DNA from: Paludisphaera rhizosphaerae
GTDB taxonomy: Bacteria > Planctomycetota > Planctomycetia > Isosphaerales > Isosphaeraceae
Reading direction: 5' to 3'
Length of the DNA: 64,000 nt
NCBI RefSeq assembly: GCF_011065895.1
Contig: NZ_JAALCR010000003.1
Coordinates: forward strand, 248,001-312,000
Shown piece by piece: positions 43,351 through 52,522 of the stretch. The translations under genes were made by a program, and so were the position numbers. The number at the start of each line of letters is the position of its first letter. The stretch's first letter is position 1. Below the pieces are notes generated by a model that was given only the letters and a program-made list of their open reading frames with translations, was not told the DNA's origin and ran no database searches.

Positions 43351-44304
43351 TCACACCTTCCGTCGTCCCGCGACGTTCACCCCCGAGCCGATGATGAGGT
43401 CGTGGTCGTAGGTCCAATCGTAGAGTCGCCCCGACTTCATGGGGCGAAGTTCGACGAGGTCCTCGAAGCCTTCTTCCTCGAACCATGAGCGAAGCTCGGC
43501 GAGGCTGTGGTGGGACTGATAGGCCGGCGCCCACCAGTCGAAGTTGTCGCAGACGCGAAGGGTCCAGTCGGGGTGGGCGGAGAAGTTGACGAGCTTGTTC
43601 AGCGTCCGGTTCAGGATGGGGACGCTGCCGACCGCCCCCAGGCCGACGCACAGCGGTTCCAGCACTCGCGCGGGGAGCCTCGTGGTGACGGCCCGAACTC
43701 CCGAGTTGATCCACTCCTGCGGCGCGATGTTCTTGCGGTAGAGCCAGACCGCCAGCCGGCCCCCCGGCTTGACCCGCCGCGCAATCGCCGCGAAGGCCCG
43801 ACGAGGGTCGGGGGAGTGGTGAAGGACGCCGATCGAGAAGACGAGGTCAAAGGCGTCCTCGACGACAGGCGGGTCAAGCAGGTCCCCCTGGACGATCTGG
43901 ACGTTGGGCAGGCCGGCGCACATCTCAGCCGCCTTGTCGACGGCGCTGCTGAGGTCGACCCCCAGTACATTCGCTCCGTGTTCGCCCAGCAGCCGAGCAT
44001 ACCGGCCGCCGCCGCAGCCCGCGTCGAGCACGAGCTTGCCCGCCATGTCGCTCGGCGGAACGCCCGTCTTGGCCTCGAAGGTGGCCTCGTCCTCCTCGGG
44101 CCGGACGACCTCATACCGGTTCCACTGCCGGCCGAAGCTGCCGACATAGGGATCACCCGCCAGCCGAGGGACGTTCTTCAGGATCGGATAGCGTTCGGCT
44201 CCATCGTCCGAGACCAGCTCGTCCCCCTCGACGTGCATCGGCGACCGGGAACGGGGAGAGCGCAGGAAGCTGATCAGGTCGGCGTTAAGGGCGGGTCCGG
44301 TCAT
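43351..44304 (-). CDS. Class I SAM-dependent methyltransferase
   Basis: The 317-residue protein has an N-terminal segment of the Trm112-like kind (LISFLRSPRSRSP ... ELVSDDGAERYPILKNVPRL) fused to a Rossmann methyltransferase domain. SAM motif I is VLDAGCGGGRYARLLGEHG, followed by VLGVDLS and the motif IV-V stretch FDLVFSIGVLHHSPDP. The closing part carries aromatic residues (FDWWAPAYQSHHS). Small-molecule methylation is likely; the substrate is unknown. Its start is 43 nt from that of the divergent tilS gene. Confidence 0.85.
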   Translation of the reverse strand: MTGPALNADLISFLRSPRSRSPMHVEGDELVSDDGAERYPILKNVPRLAGDPYVGSFGRQWNRYEVVRPEEDEATFEAKTGVPPSDMAGKLVLDAGCGGGRYARLLGEHGANVLGVDLSSAVDKAAEMCAGLPNVQIVQGDLLDPPVVEDAFDLVFSIGVLHHSPDPRRAFAAIARRVKPGGRLAVWLYRKNIAPQEWINSGVRAVTTRLPARVLEPLCVGLGAVGSVPILNRTLNKLVNFSAHPDWTLRVCDNFDWWAPAYQSHHSLAELRSWFEEEGFEDLVELRPMKSGRLYDWTYDHDLIIGSGVNVAGRRKV

Positions 44305-44347
44305 CGTTCTCTCGGCGAGGCGAGGGCGGGTCGGGTATCCTGCAAGG

Positions 44348-45760
44348 ATGGGAAGCGATCCGAGTCATGATCATACCGGCCCCCCCGCATGGCTGGAAGC
44401 CGTCCGCCGCCGCATCGCCGGCTGGCTGGGAGAGGGACTCGGCCCCGTCTGGGTCGTCGCCGTATCGGGCGGCGGCGACAGCGTCGGACTCTTGCGGACG
44501 CTCCACGGCCTGAGAAACGAGTTCGGCCTGAGCTTGAGCGTCGCCCACCTGAACCACGGCGTCCGCGGCGAATCGGCCCGTGAGGACGCCCTGTTCGTCG
44601 CCGATCTGTCCGGCTCGCTCGGTCTGCCGTTCGACCTCGGCTCATGGGCCCCGACCCGCACCGGCCACTTCGAAGCCGACGCCCGCGCCGCGAGGCACGC
44701 GTGGCTGGCCGGCATCGCGAAAGAGCGAGGCGCAGCAGCCGTTGCGGTCGGCCACACTCGCGACGACCAGGCGGAGACGATCCTTCACCGGATCGTCCGC
44801 GGGACCGGCCCGCGCGGACTCGCCGGCATTCCCGCCAGACGCCCACTCGCGCCGGGCGTGACGCTCGTTCGGCCCTTGCTCGACGTGTCCCGTCGCGAAA
44901 TCCACGACGAACTTACCAGGCTCGGCCAGAACTTCCGCGAGGACGCGACGAACGCCGACGTGAGCCACACTCGCGCCCGGATCCGGCACGACCTGATCCC
45001 GAAGTTGGAGGCCGACTACAACCCCCAGGTCGCCGCCGCCCTCGCCCGCCTGGGAGGGTTGGCGGCGTCCGAGCAAAGGCTGCTCGACTCACTCCTCGCC
45101 CCAGTCATCGCGGGGTTGGTCCGCAAATCCAGCCCGTCCGAGATCGTGTTTGAGCGTCGTTGCGAGGAGTGGCGAAATCCACTCCTCGCCAGGGAGATCG
45201 TGCGCCGAGCCTGGCAGAAGGCCGGCTGGCCTGAGCGCTCGATGACCGCCCAACGTTGGCGAAGACTCGCCGAAGCCGTGGCCGCGGGCGTCCCCGCCGA
45301 GCACCTCGGCGAGGGCGCCTCGCTCCGCGTCGAGGCTGACACGCTGATCCTGGATCGCTCGAATCGGTCGAGGCCGCTCATCGACGACTGGTATGCGTTG
45401 GAGGCGCCGGGCTCGATCACCATTCCCTGGGCGCACGGAGACCTCATCGCGATCGACGAGCAGGACGAGGACTTCGACGAAGTCGTCGATCGTGATCAGA
45501 TTCATTTCCCGCTGACCGTCCGCACGGCCTTGCCTGGGGAGCGGTTCGATCCGCTGGGCATGGACGGGCGGCGGCAGAGGGTTGTGGAGTTTCTGCGCCT
45601 TCGTCACGTGCCGCGTGAGCATCGAGCGACGTTCCCCGTCGTCGCCGATCGCAAGGGGATCATCTGGGTCGTCGGCCACCGGATCGCCGAACGGGTGCGG
45701 ACGCGGGAAACGACCCGCCGAAGACTCGGCCTGCGGTGGCTTCCCCACGGCCCCGTCTGA
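44348..45760 (+). CDS. tilS: tRNA(Ile)-lysidine synthase
   Basis: The 470-residue enzyme ligates lysine to C34 of tRNA-Ile(CAU) using ATP, an essential step for reading AUA codons. The PP-loop SGGGDS is at 40-45, followed by VAHLNHGVRGESAREDA and VGHTRDDQAETILHRIVRGT. The middle helical substrate-binding part and the C-terminal domain (PLTVRTALPGERFDPLGMDG, VPREHRATFPVVAD) are both present, so this is the full-length two-domain form. It is the first gene of a same-strand run with a GT-C enzyme and an AsmA-like protein. Confidence 0.93.
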   Translation: MGSDPSHDHTGPPAWLEAVRRRIAGWLGEGLGPVWVVAVSGGGDSVGLLRTLHGLRNEFGLSLSVAHLNHGVRGESAREDALFVADLSGSLGLPFDLGSWAPTRTGHFEADARAARHAWLAGIAKERGAAAVAVGHTRDDQAETILHRIVRGTGPRGLAGIPARRPLAPGVTLVRPLLDVSRREIHDELTRLGQNFREDATNADVSHTRARIRHDLIPKLEADYNPQVAAALARLGGLAASEQRLLDSLLAPVIAGLVRKSSPSEIVFERRCEEWRNPLLAREIVRRAWQKAGWPERSMTAQRWRRLAEAVAAGVPAEHLGEGASLRVEADTLILDRSNRSRPLIDDWYALEAPGSITIPWAHGDLIAIDEQDEDFDEVVDRDQIHFPLTVRTALPGERFDPLGMDGRRQRVVEFLRLRHVPREHRATFPVVADRKGIIWVVGHRIAERVRTRETTRRRLGLRWLPHGPV

Positions 45761-45857
45761 AGTTGACGGGTCCGACGGATTGGTCTAGGATTCGCGCCGA
45801 CTTCGGCCGCTCCCACGGGGGGGATGGGTCGTTCCACGTCCCGAGGGAGGGCTGCGC

Positions 45858-47153
45858 ATGCCGAGGACGTCAGGCGCCGCCGATTGGCTCGGGAGAATAA
45901 CAGGTCGTCCGCTGGCCCTGGCCGTCGAGGTCGGGTTCCTGCTGCGAATCATCGCGGCGGACCTGGTGGAATGGCGCGTCCAGCAGGCCGGTTCCAACCG
46001 CGTCTGCCTGCTACCGGACGCCGAATACTACTGGAAGCTCGCCCAGACGATCCGCGAGGGCGACCTGTTCCAGATCATCGATTTTGGCGACATCCCCCAT
46101 TTCGCCCTGCGTACACCCGGCTACCCCTTGTTCCTCGCCGTCTGCCGGGCCGTGACCGGCGATCGACCGATCGGCGCTCGACTGATCCAAGCGGCACTCG
46201 GAGCGGCATGCGTCTGGCTGGTGTTCCGCCTGTGCCGCGCGACGCTCGGCGATAACGAGTGGGGCCGGGCCCCGTTGATCGCAGCCGCGATCACGGCGGT
46301 CCATCCGTATTTCATCGTCATGTCTGCGCTGCTGCTGTCCGAGGCTCTGTTCACTCCTCTGCTCCTGGCGTTCCTCTGGACGCTCGCGGTGATCTGGAAC
46401 CGCGAGACCGTCCGGCCGATCCTCGTTCCGGCGATCGGAGCCGGGGCTCTCGCCGGCGCAGCAGTGTTGACTCGCCCCTCGTGCCTGCTTTTCTTTCCGG
46501 CGGCTTTCGCGGCGTGGCTGCTGTCCCGGGCGTTCGCGAGGAAGACGTTGCAGCCAGCGTTCATCGCATCGCTTGCTGCTTCGGCGGCGTTCGCGGCGGT
46601 GATGGCGCCCTGGTGGATCCGCAACCATCGGATCTACGGCGAGTTCGTCCCGACGGCCCTCTGGATGGGAGCGAGCCTCTACGACGGCCTGAACCCATCC
46701 GCGACCGGCGCCAGCGACATGCGATTCCTCGAAGCCCCCGACATCTGGCCGCTCGACGAACGCGACCAGGACGACCTGCTCAGACGACGGGCGTTCGCGT
46801 TCGCCCGCGAAAACCCGTTGCGGACGCTGGAGTTGGCTGTGGTGAAGCTCGGCCGTTACTGGAGCCCCTGGCCGAACGCGGAGGGCGTCCGTTCGGTCTG
46901 GCTGACTCTGGCGGCCGGGCTGGCGATGACGCCCCTGCTCGGGCTGACCGCGTTCGGCCTCTGGTCGCTCCGGGGCGATGCTCGCGCGTGGGTTCTATTG
47001 GCTGGGCCGATCCTGTACTTCGCCCTGCTCCACACGGTGTTCGTCAGCTCGATGCGATATCGGACGCCCGGCGAGGTCCCGGCGATGGGTCTGACGGCCG
47101 TGGGCCTTTTGCATCTCGCCGGGGCGCGGCCGCCGAAAGCTCAGACGGCCTGA
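45858..47153 (+). CDS. GT-C membrane glycosyltransferase (family 39-like), second copy
   Basis: The 431-residue polytopic protein has about ten hydrophobic helices. LLPDAEYYWKLAQTIREGD in the first periplasmic loop has the acidic residues (Asp, Glu) expected of PMT/ArnT-type GT-C enzymes. RTPGYPLFLAVCR is the common loop-1 end. It is shorter than the 601-residue enzyme at 1299, because the soluble C-terminal domain is missing. GAGGG lies about 7 nt before the ATG. It sits 31 nt before the AsmA-like gene, so co-transcription is likely. Confidence 0.78.
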   Translation: MPRTSGAADWLGRITGRPLALAVEVGFLLRIIAADLVEWRVQQAGSNRVCLLPDAEYYWKLAQTIREGDLFQIIDFGDIPHFALRTPGYPLFLAVCRAVTGDRPIGARLIQAALGAACVWLVFRLCRATLGDNEWGRAPLIAAAITAVHPYFIVMSALLLSEALFTPLLLAFLWTLAVIWNRETVRPILVPAIGAGALAGAAVLTRPSCLLFFPAAFAAWLLSRAFARKTLQPAFIASLAASAAFAAVMAPWWIRNHRIYGEFVPTALWMGASLYDGLNPSATGASDMRFLEAPDIWPLDERDQDDLLRRRAFAFARENPLRTLELAVVKLGRYWSPWPNAEGVRSVWLTLAAGLAMTPLLGLTAFGLWSLRGDARAWVLLAGPILYFALLHTVFVSSMRYRTPGEVPAMGLTAVGLLHLAGARPPKAQTA

Positions 47154-47184
47154 TATCCACGCGAGACGGGAGGAGACGCTCGGC

Positions 47185-50100
47185 ATGGGGTTCTGGCGGC
47201 GACTGGTGAAATTCATGCTCTGGAGTGCGATCGTCGGCCTAACGCTGACGACGGCCGCGGTCTGGTTCGCCTACGCCTTCGTCACCGACGGCGATACGGT
47301 CGCGCGGCTGATCCGGGCTGAGTTGCGGCTGTTCTTCCCCCGCGCCCAGTTGGAGTTCGGCAGGATTGACTTCCGCCCGCTTCGTGGCAAGGCGACCCTC
47401 AAACAGGTGTCGACCCTGCAACACGTCGACGGCCAGCCCTTCGAAACGGCCTCGATCTCCTGGATGGAAGTGCGGTTCGATCCCTGGCGGTTGCTCCACG
47501 GCGAAGCCGAGCCCTCCGAGGTGGTCGTCATCCAGCCGAAGCTGCGGATACGACGTAAGAAGGACGGCGGTTGGAACCTGATGGACCTTCCCGCACGTCC
47601 CTGGCCGACGGCCGTCATCGAGAACCCGCCCCCCGTAGAGGTCAAGAACGGCACCGTCGAGATGATCCTCGACCCCGAGTCCGACACCCCCACGCCGACG
47701 GCGATCCTCCGCGAGGTCTCCGTACGGGTCAAACCGGCCGCAGGCGGTCGGCTCCACTTTGAGGGCACGGCCAAGGGCGATCTGTTCGCCACGGCCGTCG
47801 TCAGTGGATCCATCGACCCGGCGACCGGCGACCTTGACCTGTCCGGCGGCCTCTACGGTTTGACGATCTCCGACACCCTGCACCGCCGTCTGCCACCTGA
47901 GGTCGCCGCCGCCTACGACGCGATGGCGCTCGAGTCAGGCGTCGTCGACGTCGACCTGAAATCCCTGGCCTTCCGCCCCAACGCCGCGCCTCAGTCCCAG
48001 TTGACGTACGACGTGGAGGCCCAGATCCGCGGCGGCGTCTGCGCCTGTCCGTCTCTCCCCTTCCCGATCAATGAGCTGTCCGCAAGGCTGAAAGTCCACG
48101 ACGGCGACGTCACCATCGTCCACGCCGACGGCGCCAACGGTACGTCTCGCTTCCGCGCCTCGGGGACGATCGGTCGAGGCGACCCGCTCTCAGCGCCCCT
48201 CAAGCTCCAGATCAGCGCGACCGACCTGGACCTGGACCAACGGCTGCGGGAGAAGACTCCCCCTCAGTTCGATGAGCTCTGGGACGTGTTCAAGCCGGTC
48301 GGCCGCGTCGACGTGCTGGCGGATGTCTCACGCTCCGGGAGCGGGCCGGTCGCGCTGGCGGCGTCAGTGAACCTCCGGGGCGTCTCAGCCCTTTACCGCC
48401 ACTTCAAATACCCGTTGAAGAACCTCACGGGAAAACTCGTGCTGCAGGGTCGACGGCTGACCGTCGACGTCAAGGGGCCGGTCGGCGACAAACCGGCGCG
48501 GCTGATGGGGACGGTTGACAACCCCGGCCCGGACGCCGTGGTCGACCTGGCCGTCGCGGCCGAGGCCCTTCCGATCGACGCCGCATTTCTCGACGCTCTC
48601 CCCCCCGACGTCCGCCGACAGGTCGACGCGTTCAGGCCGTCCGGCTCGGTCTCGGGCAAGGCGAGGATCCGGCGGGTTCCCCTCGCCGGTCCGCCTCCGG
48701 TGAAACCCGAAGGTTGGCTGGCCATCGACGCCGACCTCGATCTCGACCCCCGCCTCTGTCAGATCACCTGGGCCGGCATGCCATACCCGATCCGGGACCT
48801 CTCCGGACGGCTCAGCCTCCACCCCGACCTCTGGATCTTCGAGAATCTGTGCGGCCGCAACGGCCAGGCCGTCATCAGGGGTTCCGGACGCGTCGAGCGG
48901 ATCCCCGGCCCCGACCTACCCAACGGCGACCCTCCGTTGCGGATCGCCATGAAGATCGACGCCCAGAACCTCCCGTTCAACACTGAGCTGCGCGACGCCT
49001 TGCAGCCGGCCTGGCGGAAGTCCTGGTCGATCATCAACCCCCGAGGCGCCAGCAACGTCGCCGCCAGAATCACCGTCGAAACCGACAAGCCGACCAAGGA
49101 CGACATCCAAGTCGACATCGCCCCGCTGGCCGAGTCGAGCATCGCCCTGGTCATCCCCAAATCGCCGGAGCCAGGGGTTGAGCCCGGCGCGACGATCGAG
49201 CTGGCGATGCAGGACGTCCTCGGCACATTCAAGTTCGTGAACGGCCGGGTTTATATGAGCGACGTTCGGTTCAAGTTCCACGGCGCCGACGTGGAGTTCC
49301 CGGCGGGAGAGGTGCAAGTCGAGGACAGCGGACGGTTCGAGCTGTCGGTCAAGGATCTGTGGGTCCGCAATCTCCTCTTCAGCGCCGGCCTGCGTCGGGT
49401 CATGCCCTCGCTCATGGCCCAGTTCGCCATCAGGCTGGACGACGGCCACGCCTTCTCGGCGCGCGGGAACATCGACATCGGCTGGAACGGCGAGCCGGGG
49501 ACGCCCGCCTGGTGCCGGTGGCAGAACACCGGCGTCGTCCTGATGGACAACAAGCTCAAGGCCGGGATCCCGCTGGAGCACGTCAACGGCAAGCTCAAGG
49601 ACGTCTGGGGGTGGTCGGACGGCCGCTCCCTGGAAGTCCACGGGATCCTGGATATCGACAGCGTGTTCTTCGCCGATCTTCAGCTCAGTCAGCTTCAGGG
49701 GCCGTTGACGATCAAGGACGGCGTCGCCGAACTCAAGAGCCTGAGAGGCTCCCTGCTAGGGGGAGTGGTCTACGGCAACGGCCGGCTCAGCCTGTCCGAC
49801 GCCCCCAGCTATGCGGGCTCGGTTCAACTCTCTGGAGCGCAGCTTCAGGAATACGCCAAGAGCGTCCCGGGCCGGCAGTCGTACCGGGGTCTGCTCAACG
49901 CCGAGGCGACGTTCAGCGGCCAGGGCTCCGACGTCCGAACGATCCAGGGCCGAGGCGAAGCCCACGTCGTCGACGGCGACATCGGCGAGTTGCCGTTCGT
50001 TCTTCGCTACCTCCGAGGTTTCAACAACTTCCTGAGAACTCCCAAGACGTCCGGCCGCACGATGTTCGACTCCGCCGACCTCGTCTTCCGGATCGACAGC

Positions 50101-50349
50101 GGCAACACCCACTTTCAGGAGATCAAGCTGACCGGCGACGCCGTCAGCCTGAGGGGGACCGGAACCCGCGACCCGTCGGACAAGATCGACCTGACGTTCG
50201 ACGTCGCCTACGGTCGCAACAACTTCGACGTCCCCATCCTCAGGGAAGCGACCGGCCTGCTGGGGAAGGTCAAGGTTTCGGGGACGCTGTCGTCGCCGCA
50301 GTACAATCTGGTACCCCTTCCCGTCTTCGGGTCCTTCCGACGTCAGTGA
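47185..50349 (+). CDS. Giant AsmA-like envelope protein
   Basis: The 1054-residue protein has an N-terminal membrane helix (about 10-30) and then a very long periplasmic beta-rich body of AsmA/TamB/YhdP character. Repeating strands such as VSGSIDPATGDLDLSGGLYG and RLKVHDGDVTIVHADGANGT occur. The C-terminal AsmA-like block is typical: GVAELKSLRGSLLGGVVYGN, LNAEATFSGQGSDVRTIQGR, then LTFDVAYGR and the ending GTLSSPQYNLVPLPVFGSFR. Proteins of this group form hydrophobic grooves that carry phospholipids between inner and outer membranes. This one supports a Gram-negative-type envelope. GGGAGGAGAC lies 8 nt before the ATG. Confidence 0.82.
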   Translation: MGFWRRLVKFMLWSAIVGLTLTTAAVWFAYAFVTDGDTVARLIRAELRLFFPRAQLEFGRIDFRPLRGKATLKQVSTLQHVDGQPFETASISWMEVRFDPWRLLHGEAEPSEVVVIQPKLRIRRKKDGGWNLMDLPARPWPTAVIENPPPVEVKNGTVEMILDPESDTPTPTAILREVSVRVKPAAGGRLHFEGTAKGDLFATAVVSGSIDPATGDLDLSGGLYGLTISDTLHRRLPPEVAAAYDAMALESGVVDVDLKSLAFRPNAAPQSQLTYDVEAQIRGGVCACPSLPFPINELSARLKVHDGDVTIVHADGANGTSRFRASGTIGRGDPLSAPLKLQISATDLDLDQRLREKTPPQFDELWDVFKPVGRVDVLADVSRSGSGPVALAASVNLRGVSALYRHFKYPLKNLTGKLVLQGRRLTVDVKGPVGDKPARLMGTVDNPGPDAVVDLAVAAEALPIDAAFLDALPPDVRRQVDAFRPSGSVSGKARIRRVPLAGPPPVKPEGWLAIDADLDLDPRLCQITWAGMPYPIRDLSGRLSLHPDLWIFENLCGRNGQAVIRGSGRVERIPGPDLPNGDPPLRIAMKIDAQNLPFNTELRDALQPAWRKSWSIINPRGASNVAARITVETDKPTKDDIQVDIAPLAESSIALVIPKSPEPGVEPGATIELAMQDVLGTFKFVNGRVYMSDVRFKFHGADVEFPAGEVQVEDSGRFELSVKDLWVRNLLFSAGLRRVMPSLMAQFAIRLDDGHAFSARGNIDIGWNGEPGTPAWCRWQNTGVVLMDNKLKAGIPLEHVNGKLKDVWGWSDGRSLEVHGILDIDSVFFADLQLSQLQGPLTIKDGVAELKSLRGSLLGGVVYGNGRLSLSDAPSYAGSVQLSGAQLQEYAKSVPGRQSYRGLLNAEATFSGQGSDVRTIQGRGEAHVVDGDIGELPFVLRYLRGFNNFLRTPKTSGRTMFDSADLVFRIDSGNTHFQEIKLTGDAVSLRGTGTRDPSDKIDLTFDVAYGRNNFDVPILREATGLLGKVKVSGTLSSPQYNLVPLPVFGSFRRQ

Positions 50350-50444
50350 GTGGAATCCGACTTCGCCCGCCCTGAGTTTCAGGCGTCCGTTCTTCCAGAT
50401 TCCCCGCCGTCCGTAGTATCCTCGGGATCCTGGAGGAACATCGC

Positions 50445-51524
50445 ATGCGCACCAGCCGGACCGTATCCACCTGGATCATCGCCGCCCTGACGTTCGCGGG
50501 GACGACCGCCGCCGAGGAGCCGGCGACGCCGAAGAAGCTGTCCGTCGTCACTCCCATGAAGGAGGGGCTGAACGTCACCGGCATGAACGGCCGGGGCGAC
50601 GTCGTCGGCTTCCACTGGGAGCCCGAGAACGGCAACCCGGACATCCTCTACGAGGCCCCGTTCTTCGCCCGCGGCGAGGACGTGGTCCGCCTGCCGCTGC
50701 TGAAGGGCTATACGTCGACCTTCCCGGCCGCCGTCAGCGACGACGGCGTGGTCGTCGGCCGCGCGAGCAAGCCGGCGCCGCCGAACACCTACGTCTTCCT
50801 CCGCAATCAGGCGTTCGTCTGGACGGCCGAGAAGGGGATCCAGGGTCTGGGCGCCCCGGCTCCGGACGGAGCCTCGTTCGCAACGGGCGTCAGCCGAGAC
50901 GGCCGGCGCATCACCGGGATCGGGGTCGGCGACTACCGTCTGCGCGGGGTTCTCTGGGAGCGCGACGGCGACGGCTGGAAAACCGTCGTTCTGCCCGAGG
51001 CCGACCAACTCGGCTCCAACGTCCTGGCCATCAGTCCCGACGGCAAGCGTCTGGCCGCCGTTCAGAAGGGGGAGACCTCGCTCTGGACGGAGGTCGAGCC
51101 CGGCCAGTGGCGCCGTGAGCCCCTCTCCGTCGGCAAGCTCGAATTGCTTCCGCGAGGCGTGAACGACGCGGGCATGGTCGTCGGCGTTCGACACTCCCCC
51201 GACGGCAGCATCCACGCCGTGGTCTGGACCCGTGAGTCGGGAGCGAAAGCGCTGAGCCTTCCTCCCGGCTTCCAGCACGGTCAGGCGAGCGCCGTGAATA
51301 ACGCGGGAGCAGTCGTCGGTCAGATCGACGGCCCCCACGGCGAGCTTCCCGGTCCTCGGGCGTTCGTCTATGAGGCGGGCAAGCTTCGCATCCTCGACGA
51401 GGGCGGCCCCGACTTCGTCTGGGCCACCACGATTGACGACGCCGGCCACGTCTCCGGCGTGCTGGAGACGGAGGAGGAGGTCCACGCCGATCCGCCCCCC
51501 GCCGCCCCCGCGAAAAAGCCCTGA
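50445..51524 (+). CDS. Secreted HAF-repeat-like protein
   Basis: The 359-residue protein has a signal peptide (about 1-23, cleaved near TTAAEE) and repeated units of the pattern 'vs.dG.vvGr', for example AAVSDDGVVVGRAS, GVNDAGMVVGVRH and AVNNAGAVVGQIDG. These resemble HAF repeats that build extracellular beta-propellers. The tail is Pro/Ala-rich. GGAGGA lies 6-7 nt before the ATG. Function unknown; it is followed by an exported peptidase 68 nt downstream. Confidence 0.72.
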   Translation: MRTSRTVSTWIIAALTFAGTTAAEEPATPKKLSVVTPMKEGLNVTGMNGRGDVVGFHWEPENGNPDILYEAPFFARGEDVVRLPLLKGYTSTFPAAVSDDGVVVGRASKPAPPNTYVFLRNQAFVWTAEKGIQGLGAPAPDGASFATGVSRDGRRITGIGVGDYRLRGVLWERDGDGWKTVVLPEADQLGSNVLAISPDGKRLAAVQKGETSLWTEVEPGQWRREPLSVGKLELLPRGVNDAGMVVGVRHSPDGSIHAVVWTRESGAKALSLPPGFQHGQASAVNNAGAVVGQIDGPHGELPGPRAFVYEAGKLRILDEGGPDFVWATTIDDAGHVSGVLETEEEVHADPPPAAPAKKP

Positions 51525-51592
51525 CGCGCTTTGGTAGGCGTTCTAGGATTGGAGGGTCGGTCGTCGATGCCTTCCCTCCGAGGTTCCACGCC

Positions 51593-52498
51593 ATGGACTC
51601 GATGCAGCCCCAACTCCCCCGTCGGGCGATGCTCGCCGCGTCGCTGTCCGTCGTCGCCGCGCCGGCCGTAGCTCGCGTGCAGGAGGCTTCGGAGCGAAAC
51701 TTCCTAGCGCCTTCGGGTTACGGCGTCGAGTTCCGTCACACGGTCCCCGAGCTGATCGGCGACCTGCTCCGCACCGAACGCGGCGACCCGAAGATGGAGG
51801 CGGTGGTCCCTCATCACGAGTGGTACTCGGAGCACGCCCGACGATCGTTCGGCTCGTGGGGCCCTTCGCCGCGCCGATATCCGCCGCCGGCGATCGCGGA
51901 AGGAAAGTCAGTCGAGTGGCGTCGCGAGCGGGTGATCGCCGCGGCGCTGCGGTTCGTGGGCTACGCTTATCAGCACCATCACATCCCCGACTGGGATCCC
52001 CCGGCCGACTGGCCCTGGAAGTCGACCTGCGCCGGGCGCAACGGCAAGGGTTTCGATTGCAGCAACTTCACTAGCTTCGTCTACAACCAGGCGTTCGGCG
52101 TCCACATGAACAGCGACGTTGAACGTCAATCCGAGCTGCGTGAAGCCGAGTTGAACGACGAGCGCCGGGCCGTCCGCATGGAGCGAATCACGCTCCCCGA
52201 AGACCATGAGGCGCGTCTCGAAACGCTGCGGACGGGCGACCTGCTTTACATCCTGGGAAAACCGGGAGGGAAGGTGACGCACGTCGTCCTCTGGATCGGC
52301 TCGATCGGCCGATCGGGGTCGGGCCTGCCGCTGATCCTGGACAGCCACGGCAGCGGCGTGGAGGACGACCAGGGCCGCCCGATCCCCTGCGGCGTACAGC
52401 TCCGGCCGTTCCGTCCTCGTTCGTGGTACGACCGTTGCGCCAGCCACGCGCACCGGATCTTTGAGGACCGCGAGGAACGCGTGGGGGTGCGACGCTGA
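51593..52498 (+). CDS. Exported NlpC/P60 family cysteine peptidase
   Basis: The 301-residue protein has a Tat-like N-terminus (LPRRAMLAASLSVVAAPAVA) and a C-terminal NlpC/P60-type domain. The catalytic Cys156 lies in GKGFDCSNFTSFVYN, the His in GGKVTHVVLWIG and the third polar residue near LILDSHG. Such enzymes cut peptidoglycan stem peptides or related amide bonds. A 100-residue N-terminal region before the domain has no known features. It converges on the phosphatase gene with 24 nt between stops. Confidence 0.85.
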   Translation: MDSMQPQLPRRAMLAASLSVVAAPAVARVQEASERNFLAPSGYGVEFRHTVPELIGDLLRTERGDPKMEAVVPHHEWYSEHARRSFGSWGPSPRRYPPPAIAEGKSVEWRRERVIAAALRFVGYAYQHHHIPDWDPPADWPWKSTCAGRNGKGFDCSNFTSFVYNQAFGVHMNSDVERQSELREAELNDERRAVRMERITLPEDHEARLETLRTGDLLYILGKPGGKVTHVVLWIGSIGRSGSGLPLILDSHGSGVEDDQGRPIPCGVQLRPFRPRSWYDRCASHAHRIFEDREERVGVRR

Positions 52499-52522
52499 GG
52501 CGACCGGCGAAACCACCCCCGA

